Assembly: GCF_019977755.1 (NCBI RefSeq)
Contig: NZ_AP025145.1
Coordinates: 744,001-808,000 of the forward strand
DNA length: 64,000 nt
Origin: Vibrio penaeicida
GTDB lineage: Bacteria; Pseudomonadota; Gammaproteobacteria; Enterobacterales; Vibrionaceae
Direction: 5' to 3'
The notes beneath the pieces are model-generated. The model was not told where the DNA came from. It saw nothing but the letters and a program-made list of their open reading frames with translations, and searched no databases. A program made the translations under genes and the position numbers. This document shows, piece after piece, positions 37,064 through 45,378 of this stretch; positions within the stretch are counted from its first letter, which is position 1; every line of letters begins with the position of its first letter.

Positions 37064-37771
37064 TTATTGAATGCCCGCTTCCAGCAGAGCTCGAACACTT
37101 TCATCAAAGTGAAGTGCCATTTGCTTATTGGCTTCTTGTGGGTTGCCATCTCTTATGGCTTCGGCAATCGCAAGGTGAACATTCAGCATAAATTCTTGTT
37201 TGTCTTGCGACTCTCGGCTTTTCCACCCTACCGGCCATGTCAGTTTAGTGACCCCTTCAAACGCACCAATCATCAACGCGAAAATAGGGTTGCAGGAAGC
37301 CATGGCGATAGTCTGGTGGAATGCGATATCGTGATTCATGATGTGCTCTGGGTTATCACGGTGCGCCATCATGGATTTAGCGTGAAAAAGAATGGTTTCT
37401 GCCTGCGTGTCACTTCGCCTTAAAGCCGCTAACGTGGCAGTGCGCATTTCAATGGTTCGTCTTACGTCGTACACCTGCTGAACGGAAATCTGTTCAGTAT
37501 GAATGCCGTGCTCAATCACCGGTGAAATGGTGGAGTAATCCAGCGCCGCCACTTCAGCCCGTTTTCCCGCGTTCAGCTTGATCAGGTTCAACGCCGCCAA
37601 AGAGCGAAACGCTTCTCGCACCACGGTTCTGGATTTGTTCAGCTCGCGTGCAAAGTAAGATTCGCTGGGTAACTTATCACCGGGCGACAAATCCGCCCCC
37701 CTCATAAAAGTGGTGATTTCTCCAATCGCTTCGCTCACTAAGCTGCTGTTTGTGGTTTCGATGTAATTCAT
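37064..37771 (-). CDS. GntR/FadR-family transcriptional regulator
   Basis: About 235 residues: N-terminal winged helix (GDKLPSESYFARELNKSRTVVREAFRSL) and an all-helical FCD effector domain with histidines and Asp expected to bind a metal (DVRRTIEMR, HDIAFHQTIA, LHFDESVRAL). A GTG start at 37792 would add seven residues. As the first gene of the sugar operon it probably represses it, with a sugar acid as inducer. A palindrome upstream at 37837 is a candidate operator. Confidence 0.9.
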   Translation of the reverse strand: MNYIETTNSSLVSEAIGEITTFMRGADLSPGDKLPSESYFARELNKSRTVVREAFRSLAALNLIKLNAGKRAEVAALDYSTISPVIEHGIHTEQISVQQVYDVRRTIEMRTATLAALRRSDTQAETILFHAKSMMAHRDNPEHIMNHDIAFHQTIAMASCNPIFALMIGAFEGVTKLTWPVGWKSRESQDKQEFMLNVHLAIAEAIRDGNPQEANKQMALHFDESVRALLEAGIQ

Positions 37772-37836
37772 GGCAATAACGGAAATTCGCACTCAAAATT
37801 CTGCAATTTGTATGGCTACCATCCGCCAATAACCGA

Positions 37837-37855
37837 AAACCTGTCATACAGGTTT
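37837..37855. promoter_or_regulatory. Candidate operator palindrome
   Basis: AAACCTGTCATACAGGTTT, a perfect palindrome with 8-bp arms and a 3-bp centre, 66 bp upstream of the GntR-family gene. The rest of the 340-bp gap to 38112 shows no gene. Confidence 0.5.
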
Positions 37856-38112
37856 GTGGCCAACTGTGAACTGTTGCTCAGAAATTGAGCGGTGAAAATG
37901 GAGGGAGTTGCTTAATGGTGTGGGTGTTTTGTTGCTTATTTCGGTTGGTAGATTTTGTCATTTCGACCATTGGTATCGTTTACGACAAATAAAAAAGGCT
38001 CTCTTACTGCGATCTCACCGCTGCCATTTTTCTAAACTTCTGTACCAATATGGAATGGTTTTGTTATTTTAGTCAGTAACTTAGAGCGAGCAACGAAAAG
38101 CTGGGGTTTGAA

Positions 38113-38472
38113 TTGTATATAAAAGAAGCATCCGAATTATCAGGAGCCACTCAGAGAGCGATCAGGCTTTATGAATCGTTGGGTTTACTGACGGTTTCTC
38201 GTTCAGGAAAGTACCGAATTTACACCGAAACTAACGTCAACCTGATAAAAATGATCAAAGAGGCGCAGACTCTGGGGATCAAGCTTTCAGAAATTGTCGA
38301 TTTGAAAGACGACAAAGACAATTTTGATTGGCAAACCGTCAGGGATTTCCTAATTGAAAAGCAAAAAGACATTGAACTTCAAATCCAGCAGCTCGTAGAG
38401 CAAAGAGATCGACTTGTGCAATATCGTGAATCCATCACTATTTGCATTGAAGGGGTTGACTCTCACCTATAG
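38113..38472 (+). CDS. MerR-family transcriptional regulator
   Basis: 119-residue regulator with the MerR N-terminal helix-turn-helix (YIKEASELSGATQRAIRLYESLGLL) and a C-terminal dimerising coiled coil (about 75-110). The start is a TTG with GGGG seven bases ahead. No cysteines suitable for a MerR metal site are seen in the short tail, so it more likely senses redox or an organic ligand. It is 44 bp upstream of an oxidoreductase gene that it probably controls. Confidence 0.88.
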   Translation: MYIKEASELSGATQRAIRLYESLGLLTVSRSGKYRIYTETNVNLIKMIKEAQTLGIKLSEIVDLKDDKDNFDWQTVRDFLIEKQKDIELQIQQLVEQRDRLVQYRESITICIEGVDSHL

Positions 38473-38516
38473 GTAAGACTTTAGACTGTACTTTCTTAAC
38501 GTAAGGAATTCATATA

Positions 38517-39092
38517 ATGAAAAAAGTACTGGTCATAAATGCAAACCCAAAACGAGAAAGCTTCTGTGCATCTATAGCAGAAAACTATGCAGAAACTGCT
38601 GCACTAGAGCATGAGGTTAAACAAGTTCATGTCCGTGATATGAACTTTGAAATGAACTTAGAGCAAGGATATGACCAAATGCTTTGCTTAGAGCCTGATT
38701 TACAGCAGTTTCAAGAGCTCGTTCTTTGGTCTGAACATATTGTTATTGTCACGCCTGTCTGGTGGGGGTCTTTACCAGCAAAGTTTAAGGGGCTGATAGA
38801 TAGAGTGTTTCTACCCAACTTTGCATTTCGATATGTAAAAGGTAAGTCTTTCCCGGAAAAGCTTTTATCGGGTCGCAGTTCGGAGTTAGTCGTTACATTA
38901 GACACGCCACCATTTTGGTATAAGTACGTTAAAGGCAATTTGATTTATAAACATGTAAAGAAGGAAATTTTAGATTTTTCAGGAATTAAAAATCGCTCTG
39001 TAACGTATTTTGGACCCGTTATCGGTTCTAATTTTGAAATAAGGCAATCTTGGCTTGAGAAAACATCAAAGCTAGCAAGCCGATTAAAATAA
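38517..39092 (+). CDS. Flavodoxin-fold NAD(P)H oxidoreductase
   Basis: 191-residue flavoprotein of the NAD(P)H:quinone oxidoreductase/KefF-MdaB type. KVLVINANPKRESFCASIAENY forms the first strand and phosphate-binding loop, and VTPVWWGSLPAKFKGLIDRVF is the FMN/NADPH-binding signature. Pairing with a MerR regulator suggests response to quinones or other electrophiles; this is inference. Confidence 0.9.
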   Translation: MKKVLVINANPKRESFCASIAENYAETAALEHEVKQVHVRDMNFEMNLEQGYDQMLCLEPDLQQFQELVLWSEHIVIVTPVWWGSLPAKFKGLIDRVFLPNFAFRYVKGKSFPEKLLSGRSSELVVTLDTPPFWYKYVKGNLIYKHVKKEILDFSGIKNRSVTYFGPVIGSNFEIRQSWLEKTSKLASRLK

Positions 39093-39305
39093 CCTATTGT
39101 TCAAGTTTCGATGAAATAAGGTGTGCAGTAAGCGTCTAACTAGCTATCAAAACGATATCACTGTGTCGCATTTTGTAAGCTTTTTTATAATCGAATTCTT
39201 ATCATTATTCCTTTAACTTCCTATTTCAGTTAGAGTTTTATGCCAGTGACTAATGTATTGTCTGCGGCTTAGGTTAAGCGTTAAATATCTATCAAAGGAA
39301 GGGTT

Positions 39306-39626
39306 ATGAAAACACTATTAAGCGTATTTTTATTTACCGTCTCATTTCAGACTTTTGCAATCGAAAACTGGACCGGTGAGGTAAAGTGGGTAAATGTCGA
39401 TGAAAACGGTAGTGCCTATATTTTTATCGATAATCCTAGAAGTGGACCAAAATCAAATTTTACATGTGGTAATCATAATATTGTTTACCTTGGCACAAAA
39501 AATCGTCCTGCAAATTCAGCTTTTTTATCTCAAGCCTTAATGGTCTATACGACGGGGAATACGATAAGGTTTGGTATTAGGGGGAATGGTGACTCGTGCG
39601 AGGCTACTTATATCTCAGCAAGATAA
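39306..39626 (+). CDS. Small secreted protein, unknown function (paralogue A)
   Basis: 106 residues with a signal peptide (cleavage after TFAIE likely) and about 88 mature residues predicted to be beta-rich. Two cysteines (FTCGNH and DSCEAT) probably form a disulfide. An AAGGAAGG site precedes the ATG. The pattern W...C...A..L....GN.I.....C recurs in the next gene, so the pair arose by duplication. I do not recognise the family. Confidence 0.8.
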   Translation: MKTLLSVFLFTVSFQTFAIENWTGEVKWVNVDENGSAYIFIDNPRSGPKSNFTCGNHNIVYLGTKNRPANSAFLSQALMVYTTGNTIRFGIRGNGDSCEATYISAR

Positions 39627-39718
39627 GACATAACAATCGAACAGAGAAATGCACCTGTTCGCTCTCGGTACAATTATTTTCAAATTTCGTCAATCAAATA
39701 TGTAATTTAGGTGGTTCA

Positions 39719-40048
39719 ATGTTTAAAAAATTATTGTGTGCTTCTCTGTTTGTTCTGTCAGCCAGTTCATTTGCTCAAGGGTGGACTGAGCCACTAACTG
39801 TTGAGTCGGTTTTTACTGAAGGTAAAACAGACCTCATTGTTATTCAGACAAGCGGTGGCTCAGTTTATACGAATTCATGCGTAGCGAACAAATGGATGTT
39901 TAAGTCAGATACGGACGCTCGCAGAGGAAGGGCCTATAGTACTGCAATGTCAGCGTTAGTTAGTGGAAATAAAATTAAACTCTGGTTCACAGATTCCTGT
40001 GAAAGCTGGTCGTATCATGGTGCAACATCAATTATGCTTATAAAATAA
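39719..40048 (+). CDS. Small secreted protein, unknown function (paralogue B)
   Basis: 109 residues. The ATG at 39719 has AGGTGG ahead of it and opens a signal peptide (LFVLSASSFAQG); the frame open upstream is not used. The mature part resembles paralogue A: WTEPL near the start, TNSCVAN, AMSALVSGNKIKLWF and SCESW. Two cysteines again. A terminator follows, so A and B form a two-gene unit. Function unknown. Confidence 0.8.
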   Translation: MFKKLLCASLFVLSASSFAQGWTEPLTVESVFTEGKTDLIVIQTSGGSVYTNSCVANKWMFKSDTDARRGRAYSTAMSALVSGNKIKLWFTDSCESWSYHGATSIMLIK

Positions 40049-40078
40049 ACACAACGTTTAAAGAGACACCCGTATTGC

Positions 40079-40118
40079 AGAAAAGGCCGAAGAATTAGTT
40101 GTTTAGCCTTTTCTTTCT
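40079..40118 (+). terminator. Terminator of the small-protein pair
   Basis: AGAAAAGGC / GCCTTTTCT, 9-bp stem, 18-nt loop, followed by TTCTTC. Confidence 0.65.
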
Positions 40119-40466
40119 TCTAAAATCTTTTTTGAATCGAGTTCAATAGTCCTTCGAATCCCACATTCCTTTCTCCAAAACCCGATTTGAAAAGCAAACC
40201 AAAGCTAGAATAATCTGAACGGATTGCGGTAACACTTGTGTGTCTTTCCAAATAGAGTAGGGCGAGATTGAAAAACTTTCCCCATCCTCGATATTAAACC
40301 GTATCTCCCTTGTTCAGATCGCGTTAAAAACAGCAAGGCAGCGGAGTGGCGTAGAAACTGACCAGAATGGTATGAAGATTCTGCTCACTTTGATTGGAGC
40401 AAGGTCTTGGTGAATTAGTGCAGGATTATCGTGGTCGAATACCCCAATTTGATCTCAATCTTAAGT
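40119..40466. other. Intergenic stretch without recognised feature
   Basis: About 350 bp with no supported gene and no clear repeat, ending at the Fur box that precedes the MFS gene. Confidence 0.5.
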
Positions 40467-40485
40467 GATAATGATAATCCTTACT
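40467..40485. promoter_or_regulatory. Fur box, 16 of 19 to consensus
   Basis: GATAATGATAATCCTTACT matches GATAATGATAATCATTATC at 16 of 19 positions (counted by hand), with the first 13 perfect. It lies 80 bp before the MFS gene start, where a promoter would be. Confidence 0.8.
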
Positions 40486-40564
40486 ATTAAGTCTTTTAAT
40501 CAAAATTTATAACTTGTATATTCAACGGGATGTATTTTGACGTATTGATTCGGAAATCCCTATT

Positions 40565-41755
40565 ATGAGCCCCCTCAAGCAATTATTTATATTAAACGCG
40601 GTTTGCATGACTGCAATGATGTCCATCATTCCAGTGATCGGTCCTATCATTCGAGAAGTAGGTTTGCTGGAATGGCATGGTGGACTGGTGGTGGCTATGT
40701 CGGGCATCACTTGGCTACTCAGTGCAAAAAAATGGGGTTCCATCAGTGACAAGAAAGGACGAAAGCCTGTGTTGCTGATAGCCACTTTCGGTTACGCCAT
40801 CTCCTTTATATTGATGACGGTATGGTTAGATTTATCATTACAAGAAACGTTTAACACGTTTGTTATCCTTGTGGGTATGATAATCGCTCGCGCGTTGGTT
40901 GGCTTATTTTTAGCGGCTATTACACCTGTTAGTTCGGCGTTCGTTGCGGACATCACCAATGCTGAAGAGCGACAAAGCGCAATGGCAAGCATTGGGGCAG
41001 CAAGTGCTATAGGTTTGGTTGCAGGCCCTGCGTTGGGTGGGTGGTTGTCACAGTACTCCCTTACACTGCCTTTGTATGTATTGGCGGCATTGCCAGTTAT
41101 TGCGTGGGTATTTATTAAGCTTCTACTACCTGAAACGAAAGCACGTGTCGCACCTTCAGAGAGCACCATCAGCTTTTTTGATGCCCGCTTACGTTTCCCT
41201 GCGTTAGCCATGTTCTTTTGCATGTTTGCCGTTATTACCGCCCAAATCATCATTGGCTTTTTTGTCTTAGATCGTATCCGCGACACAGCAGAAGAAACGG
41301 CGCAACTTTCAGGCATTGTTTTAACCATTACTGGAGTCACACTGGTTATTACCCAAGGCTTTTTAGCCAAAAGTAAGAGTGACTTGCTGCTTAAAAGTTG
41401 CATGATCGGTCCCTTAGCTGCGCTCGCTGGTTTGTGCATTTCATCGTTTGCACAATCGGCTGTTGTCCTTATTCTAGGATATGTATTTATGGCGATAGGG
41501 ATAGGGCTTCTGTTTCCGGCGATACAAGCGATCACTGCAAACTCAGTTGGAGAGGATGAACAAGGTGCAGCGGCGGGAACCATCTCTGCTGTTCAAGGGC
41601 TATCTTCCATTGTGGTACCGATTGTTGCCACGGTTCTATACCAAACTAATCAAAGCTTACCATTTTGGTTTGCAGCGTCACTTATGGTGGTGTTGTTTTT
41701 ACTTGTGCTCTCCAATCAAACCAAATTCAACTCTCAGCAATATCAACCCGAATAG
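40565..41755 (+). CDS. MFS transporter, Fur-controlled, possible siderophore exporter
   Basis: 396-residue twelve-helix MFS protein of the TetA-like drug:H+ antiporter type. Motif A is present in the 2-3 loop (WGSISDKKGRKPVLL), and the motif C region reads ASAIGLVAGPALGGWLS. A near-consensus Fur box lies in the promoter region, so it should be induced by iron starvation. Known exporters of catechol siderophores such as EntS are MFS proteins, which makes export of the product of the 1-12 kb synthetases attractive, although the gene is 28 kb away. A conventional drug pump is the alternative. Confidence 0.88.
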   Translation: MSPLKQLFILNAVCMTAMMSIIPVIGPIIREVGLLEWHGGLVVAMSGITWLLSAKKWGSISDKKGRKPVLLIATFGYAISFILMTVWLDLSLQETFNTFVILVGMIIARALVGLFLAAITPVSSAFVADITNAEERQSAMASIGAASAIGLVAGPALGGWLSQYSLTLPLYVLAALPVIAWVFIKLLLPETKARVAPSESTISFFDARLRFPALAMFFCMFAVITAQIIIGFFVLDRIRDTAEETAQLSGIVLTITGVTLVITQGFLAKSKSDLLLKSCMIGPLAALAGLCISSFAQSAVVLILGYVFMAIGIGLLFPAIQAITANSVGEDEQGAAAGTISAVQGLSSIVVPIVATVLYQTNQSLPFWFAASLMVVLFLLVLSNQTKFNSQQYQPE

Positions 41756-41801
41756 TTGTTTAAACGAACAGCCTCGGTAAGACAAGGCTGAGGAGCAAGA
41801 C

Positions 41802-41834
41802 AAGGCTAAAGATAGGATTCTTTAGCCTTTTTTG
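41802..41834 (+). terminator. Terminator of the MFS gene
   Basis: AAGGCTAAAG / CTTTAGCCTT, 10-bp perfect stem with an 8-nt loop and a T run. Confidence 0.9.
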
Positions 41835-42028
41835 GTTTTATCAAAACATCATGATAATTGCGCGTTGTTTTTGTTTTGTGAGTTTGGGTTAGTTTTAAAG
41901 GGTCGTATTTGTGGTGGATATTTTGATCAAATAAACTTCGCTTATTGCACGAAATTCAAGCAAGGCAATAAAATACAGAACTTTTTTGGAAGTTCTGTCA
42001 GGCAATTTGCTGGGACTAAGGAATGGTC

Positions 42029-43720
42029 ATGAAGAAAGCAACAATTATTATTTTTTGTATAACAGCAATAATCGGAATTGTCGTTTCTTTAATAGGGAAC
42101 ATACAAAAGAAAACGTTAAAGGATGCAATAGCGTCAACTTTGAATGTTGAATCCAGCAAGCTAGTTCTAAATCTTCCCCCTAAGAATGTTCGGTATCCTG
42201 GGACAATACTTTCACCAAACCGATCATCACTTATGGTTTACACCGCTGGTAATTTAGATGATGAATCTATGCTGAAAGGCGAACGCTTTTCCATAGAAGC
42301 GGTTGTGAATGATATGTCTAATGTTCAAGCCTCGGGGCAAAACACGCTAATAAACAGTGCATTTTCTAATGGTGAGCAGTTGGAAGTCATGCTCAACATT
42401 AAAGATGCATACATCGCAGAGCTACCCGTTGGTGTATTGAAAGAGCGTATAAATTCAAACGATCTAGTACGAGCTGCAATGAAGAAAGAGATTGATCCAA
42501 TCATTGTCAGCCGTGCCTATGTAGGAAAGGTTGAGTATGTCATTCGCGCACTGAGTGAGGCGGGTATAGAAGCGCTCGTTGATATGTCGAAAACAGCCTA
42601 CAACACGCGGAAAACAAGGCTTGGTTCTTTTAAGTTTTCTGACAATATTGAGGGGAGAAAAGAAATCTCTTTTTCAATTGAATCACCGATTATTTTTGCT
42701 TACGAAGTAATGGAAGCAAGTCGCGTGGCGACAGATTTATCTGATGAGGGAGAGTTGGCGTTAAATGAATTGAGCGCTAGAAGGCTGAAAGAAATCCGAG
42801 AAGAAAATGTGTTGCGAGATCAAACAACGCGTAAAACATTTGGGGCAGTAACCATCGCTAATGCTCACTACGAAAACTATGGCTCTCTAAATGTTCCACA
42901 AGCCAAAGAAGCCTCTGGTTTGATGAGCCAATTTTTTGAAAGTTATAACCCCGCTTTTGTTAAACAGTTTAATAGTTCCAAAGAAAAGCCAATTACCGAT
43001 GACAACCTTCTAGACTGGAGTATTGATCTGACACTCGATCTTCTCGAAAACCCAGTCGACCATTTAGTTGTTTACTACACGGGGCATGGTTTGTCTTTAC
43101 CAAATGGAGAAATTGTACTTCTTCAAGGTAACGTCAATAAAGACTATGCAGAACGTGCTGCACAGAGCTATAACCCTTCTAGCAGCGAGTCGGGTGATGG
43201 GCTTATTCTTGTAGAACAATTATATAATGCAATTGCCATGACGAACGTGCCTTTTACTCTAATTATTGATGCGTGCTACCCAAACGATGAAATGGCTGAT
43301 GCACTTACTAGAGTTAGTATGCTTCTAGGGGATAAGGAAGGAAATGAACTTTACTACGTGGGTGATAATGCGCTTATCACAGACGAACTTTCAGACATAG
43401 GTAAAGTGATGCGGCAAATCGGTAATAGATTTGAGTACCGTCAACAAGATAACGCTGTCATATTCTCTTCAAAACCTGGCGCTAAGTCGGTTTTTAAACC
43501 CAATCCTATCGATCCATACGGTTTAGATTTACCACCATTGGCAGCAAGAATATTGAGTTTTCATGATCATATTGATGGTAATGGTAGGAAAACAAATCTA
43601 GCGGATGTTATTAGAAAGAGTACTGATTCTGTAAATGGTCTCGGTGAAATCAGCTTAAATGGATCAATTACATGGAGCAATTTGGAGGTTATGAGGGGAT
43701 CACTAAGAGAGCCTGAGTAA
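42029..43720 (+). CDS. Membrane-anchored caspase-like (C14) protein with gasdermin-like middle region
   Basis: 563 residues. The ATG at 42029 is preferred because TAAGGA lies six bases ahead; the ATG at 42023 is too close. Residues about 4-23 form one hydrophobic helix, likely a membrane anchor. Residues about 270-490 are a caspase-type domain: opening strand GAVTIANAHYENYGSLN, catalytic His in VVYYTGHG (H353) and catalytic Cys in LIIDACYP (C416), both in the expected strand contexts. The stretch between (about 35-232) is not obvious from motifs. Its order of helix, LVLNLPP, LEVMLNIKDAYIAELPVGVL, DPIIVSRAYVGKVEYVI and SPIIFAYEVMEA resembles gasdermin N-terminal domains by eye. No adjacent partner gene. 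Protease fold fairly sure; gasdermin link is inference. Confidence 0.8.
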   Translation: MKKATIIIFCITAIIGIVVSLIGNIQKKTLKDAIASTLNVESSKLVLNLPPKNVRYPGTILSPNRSSLMVYTAGNLDDESMLKGERFSIEAVVNDMSNVQASGQNTLINSAFSNGEQLEVMLNIKDAYIAELPVGVLKERINSNDLVRAAMKKEIDPIIVSRAYVGKVEYVIRALSEAGIEALVDMSKTAYNTRKTRLGSFKFSDNIEGRKEISFSIESPIIFAYEVMEASRVATDLSDEGELALNELSARRLKEIREENVLRDQTTRKTFGAVTIANAHYENYGSLNVPQAKEASGLMSQFFESYNPAFVKQFNSSKEKPITDDNLLDWSIDLTLDLLENPVDHLVVYYTGHGLSLPNGEIVLLQGNVNKDYAERAAQSYNPSSSESGDGLILVEQLYNAIAMTNVPFTLIIDACYPNDEMADALTRVSMLLGDKEGNELYYVGDNALITDELSDIGKVMRQIGNRFEYRQQDNAVIFSSKPGAKSVFKPNPIDPYGLDLPPLAARILSFHDHIDGNGRKTNLADVIRKSTDSVNGLGEISLNGSITWSNLEVMRGSLREPE

Positions 43721-43746
43721 CGTCTACTGTCTACTTGAACTGCTGA

Positions 43747-43784
43747 AAGTCGAATGATCCAAACGCTTTTGAATCATTCGACTT
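43747..43784 (+). terminator. Strong hairpin after the caspase-like gene
   Basis: AAGTCGAATGAT / ATCATTCGACTT, 12-bp perfect stem with a 14-nt loop. No T run, so it is a probable transcript end or stabilising hairpin, less certain as an intrinsic terminator. Confidence 0.55.
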
Positions 43785-43946
43785 ATAACAGCTAGTCGCT
43801 TTGACCTTCCTAGTCACACAGCCAATCTATCCCGGTCAGAGTGACCATCATCGTTGCTTTGTCATCACAGTTACTAAACATAATTATCGGTAAAACCTTT
43901 AGATTTTCGCTACTCTCGTGTTGAAATTTATTTTTAAATTAAATTT

Positions 43947-43961
43947 TGAAACGATGTTTTA
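43947..43961. promoter_or_regulatory. KdgR-box-like palindrome upstream of GH88 gene
   Basis: TGAAACGATGTTTTA matches TGAAAC-N3-GTTTCA at 11 of 12 arm positions. It lies 113 bp before the GH88 start. Confidence 0.6.
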
Positions 43962-44073
43962 AAAATGTGAGCGAGCTGCATTTTTCTTTCCCTGATCTCA
44001 AGTACTATTCGATTTATCAAAAACACCGCCACTTGATGCTGTGTAAAGTGAAAGATAAGAGAGTAGTAACTTC

Positions 44074-45243
44074 ATGACTGACAACGTTATTTTGCCGGAG
44101 CTGCCTGCAACGCTTGATGAGCAGCGCGTGTTGAATCATCTACCTGTTGTGGTAGAAGCCATCAAACGAAACATCCCTAAAATCGGTGAGCGAAACCCTA
44201 AAATCGGTACTGAAGAAAACCAATGGCAGTATTGCGATCAATTTGACTGGGTGTCCTCTTTCTGGACGGGTGAACTTTGGCTTTGCTACCAGATGACTGC
44301 GCAAGAGCAGTTTAAAAACAGCGCCAAGCTACGTAAGTCTTACTTTGCCGACATGTTACTTGACCCGTTTTGGCTGGATCATGATTTAGGTTTCCAGTAC
44401 AGCTTAAGTTGCGTAGCGGATTACAATCTAACAGGCGATGAAGAATCCAAAATGATGGCGATTCGCGCCGCGGACCATTTGATTCATCGTTTTAGAAAGA
44501 TTGGCGGATACATTGTTGCGTGGAATGATACTCATCCGTTAGGACCAGAAATTACCCAAGGTAAGTCAATCATCGATTCATTGCAGAACACGGCATTGTT
44601 GTTCTGGGCTTCCAAGGTGACGGGGTCACCGGTGTATGCGCAAGCGGCAAAGCGCCACAGTGAAACCTTGGCTAAATACATTGTCCGTGACGATTACTCT
44701 ACTTATCACTCTTACAATTTCCACCCTGTGACTCAGGAGCCAATCAAAGGTGAAACCTTCCAAGGTTATGCTGATGAGTCATGTTGGGCTCGTGGTCAGT
44801 CTTGGGCGATTCATGGGTTTGCACAAACCTACCTGTACACGGGCGAAACGCACTTCTTAGAATTGGCGAAAAAGCTGGCGAAATACGCAGTAGAGCATAT
44901 TACGCCAGATGGTGTCCCTGTTTGGGATTACTCTTTACCTGCAAATGAAATTCAATATAAAGACAGTTCTGCAGGTGCCATTACAGCGGCTGGTTTACTG
45001 CTGATTGCGCAGTGTATTGAAGATGAGGAAGAAGCCAAACCGTATCGAGATTGGGGAATGTACATGCTCCAAGGTTTGATGGATAGCTGTGATTTAACGG
45101 CAGACCATAACTCGCTTGGTTTACTCGCTCACGGCGCTTCATTTGTAAAGGTCGGGTTGTGCGACAACATGCTGCCTTATGGTGACTACTATTACTTAGA
45201 AGCCTTGATGCGTGCGAACGGATACCAAAAGTTCTTCTGGTAG
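44074..45243 (+). CDS. GH88 unsaturated glucuronyl hydrolase
   Basis: Removes the 4,5-unsaturated uronic acid from the non-reducing end of lyase-generated glycosaminoglycan oligosaccharides, releasing 5-keto-4-deoxyuronate. The 389-residue alpha/alpha-barrel protein has both catalytic-region aspartates (DHDLGFQY, D104; SIIDSLQN, D168) and the block ESCWARGQSWAIHGF. There is no signal peptide, so it acts in the cytoplasm on imported disaccharides. Its product feeds KduI. A 15-bp tandem repeat spans its 3' end. A GH105-type rhamnogalacturonyl hydrolase is the alternative, but the motifs fit GH88 better. Confidence 0.88.
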   Translation: MTDNVILPELPATLDEQRVLNHLPVVVEAIKRNIPKIGERNPKIGTEENQWQYCDQFDWVSSFWTGELWLCYQMTAQEQFKNSAKLRKSYFADMLLDPFWLDHDLGFQYSLSCVADYNLTGDEESKMMAIRAADHLIHRFRKIGGYIVAWNDTHPLGPEITQGKSIIDSLQNTALLFWASKVTGSPVYAQAAKRHSETLAKYIVRDDYSTYHSYNFHPVTQEPIKGETFQGYADESCWARGQSWAIHGFAQTYLYTGETHFLELAKKLAKYAVEHITPDGVPVWDYSLPANEIQYKDSSAGAITAAGLLLIAQCIEDEEEAKPYRDWGMYMLQGLMDSCDLTADHNSLGLLAHGASFVKVGLCDNMLPYGDYYYLEALMRANGYQKFFW

Positions 45244-45276
45244 CAGTTCTTTTGGTAACAGCTTTTTTGGTAACAC
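45232..45276. repeat. Three 15-bp tandem repeats over a stop codon
   Basis: Units 45232-45246 (TTCTTCTGGTAGCAG), 45247-45261 (TTCTTTTGGTAACAG) and 45262-45276 (CTTTTTTGGTAACAC). The first unit contains the end of the GH88 gene (Phe-Phe-Trp-stop), so the gene's 3' end has been duplicated twice. Confidence 0.85.
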
Positions 45277-45378
45277 AGTCTAAATCGGGCGACATCCGCC
45301 CGTTTATTAGCGGTTTTCTATAGGGCTATAACTTAGCCCACATCCAGATTTGATCCGATAGTATTTTTGGAGCCTATG

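Noticed and set aside
40792..41583. 263-codon minus-strand frame
   Set aside because: It is wholly inside the MFS gene on the other strand, whose protein has clear MFS motifs; the frame encodes no recognisable protein.
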